7,214 nucleotides of DNA from assembly GCA_002315315.1 (NCBI GenBank), contig DCGT01000024.1, positions 26,709 through 33,922 on the forward strand. The letters are read 5' to 3'. The notes below the pieces were generated by a model. The model was given only the letters and a program-made list of their open reading frames with translations, did no database searches and was not told where the DNA came from. This DNA is from Faecalibacterium sp. UBA1771 (lineage in GTDB: Bacteria; Bacillota; Clostridia; Oscillospirales; Ruminococcaceae). Positions 5,867-7,214 of this stretch are shown piece by piece. Every line of letters begins with the position of its first letter. Position 1 is the stretch's first letter. Position numbers and translations under genes: made by a program.

Positions 5867-6661
5867 TCAGTTGTCAGGCTGTGTATAGGGCGCGTTGTTC
5901 GCGTCGAATATCGCCTTAATTGTACCGTCGGCAATCAGCTCGGCGATAATGTCGTTGACCTCGGCGACCAGGTCGTCACTGCCGAGCGAGAAGGCGAAGG
6001 CATAAGGCTCGGTCGTCATCGGCTCATCGAGGATAACGAGCTGTTCGTCGTGCTCGGCGTTGTAGGTCTTGACCATATCGGCGGCGGTGAGGTCATCGAT
6101 GACCCACGCGTCGACAGCGCCGTCACCGGTGCGGAACAGAGCGTTCTGAGCGTCGGTGTTGGCTTCAAACGAGCTGACCTCGTAGCCCTGCTCCATGCAG
6201 AAGCTCTCGGCGGTCGTGCCGGTCTGTACCGATACCTTCTTGCCGTCAAGATCAGCCTTGCAGGTGATATCGCTTCCCTCGGTCACTACGATCGCCTGCG
6301 CGGCGAGACAGTAGGGGTCGGTGAAAAGCGCGTTTTTCATTCTTTTTTCGGTAACGGTGATACCGGAAACACCGACGTCATATTTGCCCGCCTTGATTCC
6401 GGGAAGTACGGAGTCAAAGGTCATTGTTTCGATTTTCAGCTCGACGCCGAGCTTTTCACAGATAATCTGCAAAATGTCGACCTCAATACCGGTGATAGAG
6501 CCGTCGCCGTTCAGGTTTTCAAACGGCGGGAAGTCGGGGCTGGTTGCCATAACAAGCTCTCCCGCCTTCTGAATATCGGCAAGAGAGGTTCCCTTGGGGC
6601 CACAGCCGACCAGCGTCAGCGCAAGTACGAGTGCGAGGATAAGTGCAAATAACTTTTTCAT
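5867..6661 (-). CDS. Amino-acid ABC transporter substrate-binding lipoprotein (family 3)
   Basis: Extracellular receptor that binds an amino acid and delivers it to the permease. The 264 residues begin with a lipoprotein signal: charged MKK, a hydrophobic stretch, and the lipobox LVGC with lipid-anchored Cys20, as in Gram-positives. The mature part is a type II periplasmic-binding fold: ATSPDFPPFE (39-48), ITGIEVDILQIICEKLG (56-72), GKYDVGVSGITVTEKR (92-107) and FTDPYCLAAQAIVV (113-126). Arg107 sits where the family binds the substrate carboxylate, and Asp189 in DAWVIDD where it binds the amino group, so the ligand is very likely an alpha-amino acid; which one is not readable. The ATG at 6661 is chosen because AGGAG (6669-6673) precedes it by seven bases and the signal peptide then starts correctly; the frame extends upstream to 6751 but that would bury the signal. 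First gene of the transporter operon, 130 bp after argH. Confidence 0.94.
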   Translation of the reverse strand: MKKLFALILALVLALTLVGCGPKGTSLADIQKAGELVMATSPDFPPFENLNGDGSITGIEVDILQIICEKLGVELKIETMTFDSVLPGIKAGKYDVGVSGITVTEKRMKNALFTDPYCLAAQAIVVTEGSDITCKADLDGKKVSVQTGTTAESFCMEQGYEVSSFEANTDAQNALFRTGDGAVDAWVIDDLTAADMVKTYNAEHDEQLVILDEPMTTEPYAFAFSLGSDDLVAEVNDIIAELIADGTIKAIFDANNAPYTQPDN

Positions 6662-6791
6662 TTTAATACTCCTATTTGTTTTTTTATAAATTAATTTGTG
6701 TATCGAATTTGCGGTGAAGCGGGATTTGCCGCGCCGTGACGGATTATGCAAAAGCGTCGTCCGGCTTTAAGAAGCTCCCCGCAGTTCGGTT
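6662..6791. other. 130-bp gap between argH and the transporter
   Basis: No gene is seen. On the minus strand a small hairpin (arms AAAGC and GCTTT, 6751-6768, 5 bp) with a short T-run follows the argH stop by about 23 bases and could be a weak terminator. A poor promoter candidate is TTAAAG (6765-6770), 16 bases, CATAAT (6743-6748). A perfect 10-bp palindrome, AAATTAATTT (6688-6697), lies in the A+T-rich leader just before the ribosome binding site. None is strong, so whether the transporter shares a transcript with argH is open. Confidence 0.35.
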
Positions 6792-7214
6792 TTAAATGTT
6801 AAACTCCGCTTTGAGATATTCTATCTGCTTTTTGACCGATTCGTAACCCGTGCCGCCCGCGCTAATGCGCTTGGCTACGCAGGTCGCAAGGTCGATTTCG
6901 GAATAAAGGTCGTCATCGAACAGGTCGGAGAGCTTCTTATACTCCTCAAGCGGAAGCTCCTCAAGCGTCCTGCCCTCGGCTATGCAGACAGCCACAAGCT
7001 GACCCGAAATCTTGTACGCCGTGCGGAACGGCATACCCTTTTTTACCAGATAATCGGCGAGGTCGGTGGCGTTTATAAATCCCTTTTTTGCCGCGCTTAT
7101 CATATTTTCCGGAATCGGCTTCATCGTTTCAATCACACCGGTGAACACGTCAAGACACATTTTCACCGTATCAACCGCGTCGAAAACGCTCTCCTTGTCC
7201 TCCTGCATATCCTT
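6792..7214 (-). CDS. argH: Argininosuccinate lyase, C-terminal 140 residues (cut by the window edge)
   Basis: Splits argininosuccinate into arginine and fumarate, the last step of arginine synthesis, as a cytoplasmic homotetramer. Only about the last third of a roughly 460-residue protein is present, and the frame runs off the right edge without a start. The fragment opens with KDMQEDKE, matching the NKDMQEDKE segment of E. coli ArgH, and continues with the C-terminal domain: FINATDLADYLVKKGMPFRT, then the GRTLEELPLEEYKKLS stretch and SAGGTGYESVKKQI before the stop at 6792. The Met at 7208 is internal, not a start. The catalytic GSSxMPxKxN loop lies outside, so activity cannot be judged here. 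The C-terminus is normal in length and undamaged. It is upstream of the transporter in the same direction and links the cluster to arginine synthesis. Confidence 0.95.
   Translation of the reverse strand, partial: KDMQEDKESVFDAVDTVKMCLDVFTGVIETMKPIPENMISAAKKGFINATDLADYLVKKGMPFRTAYKISGQLVAVCIAEGRTLEELPLEEYKKLSDLFDDDLYSEIDLATCVAKRISAGGTGYESVKKQIEYLKAEFNI

Noticed and set aside
5864..6652. Plus-strand open frame of 262 codons opposite the binding-protein gene
   Set aside because: It mirrors the substrate-binding protein almost exactly and has no recognisable domain or ribosome binding site.
1..7214. CRISPR array, tRNA or rRNA genes, insertion sequences, phage or toxin-antitoxin genes
   Set aside because: No regularly spaced repeats, RNA-gene signatures or transposase-like proteins were seen; nearly all bases belong to recognised metabolic genes.

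Overview
The window is a stretch of arginine-metabolism genes, all on the minus strand, so it reads right to left: argH (3' end) - amino-acid ABC transporter (binding protein, permease, ATPase) - argF - carA - carB (5' part). No gene on the plus strand is supported. Moderately high GC, strong GGAGG-type ribosome binding sites, a lipoprotein-type solute-binding protein and protein sequences of clostridial flavour suggest a low-to-mid GC Gram-positive anaerobe, perhaps an Oscillospirales-like gut Clostridia. That placement is an inference from style, not from a marker gene.

Right edge (6792-7214): the C-terminal 140 residues of argininosuccinate lyase. 4136-6661: a complete polar-amino-acid importer. 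Its 264-residue lipoprotein binding protein is separated from the permease by 131 bp containing a GC-rich hairpin. The permease and ATPase overlap by 14 nt. The ATPase is about 60 residues longer than usual because of a charged insertion between Walker A and the Q-loop. 3934-4135: a 202-bp intergenic stretch full of inverted repeats. 2941-3933: ornithine carbamoyltransferase with all family motifs. 2824-2940: a short spacer with a good candidate promoter for carAB. 1756-2823 and 1-1769: the small and large subunits of carbamoyl-phosphate synthetase, also overlapping by 14 nt. carB runs off the left edge after 589 codons.

Together the enzymes cover bicarbonate + nitrogen -> carbamoyl phosphate (CarAB), + ornithine -> citrulline (ArgF), and argininosuccinate -> arginine + fumarate (ArgH). 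argG and the ornithine-making genes are not in the window. The transporter may bring in a related amino acid, but its substrate cannot be read from the sequence.

The main discovery is in carA. The reading frame is intact and the fold motifs are kept, but all three residues of the glutaminase triad are replaced: the nucleophile Cys of GICLGHQ is Gly (residue 244), and the His and Glu of HPE are Asn (327) and Gln (329). Other glutamine-pocket motifs are also altered. The partner CarB keeps its phosphorylation-site residues as far as the window shows. The simplest reading is a carbamoyl-phosphate synthetase that cannot use glutamine and runs on free ammonia, a bacterial two-subunit analogue of vertebrate CPS I, placed next to argF and so probably dedicated to arginine.
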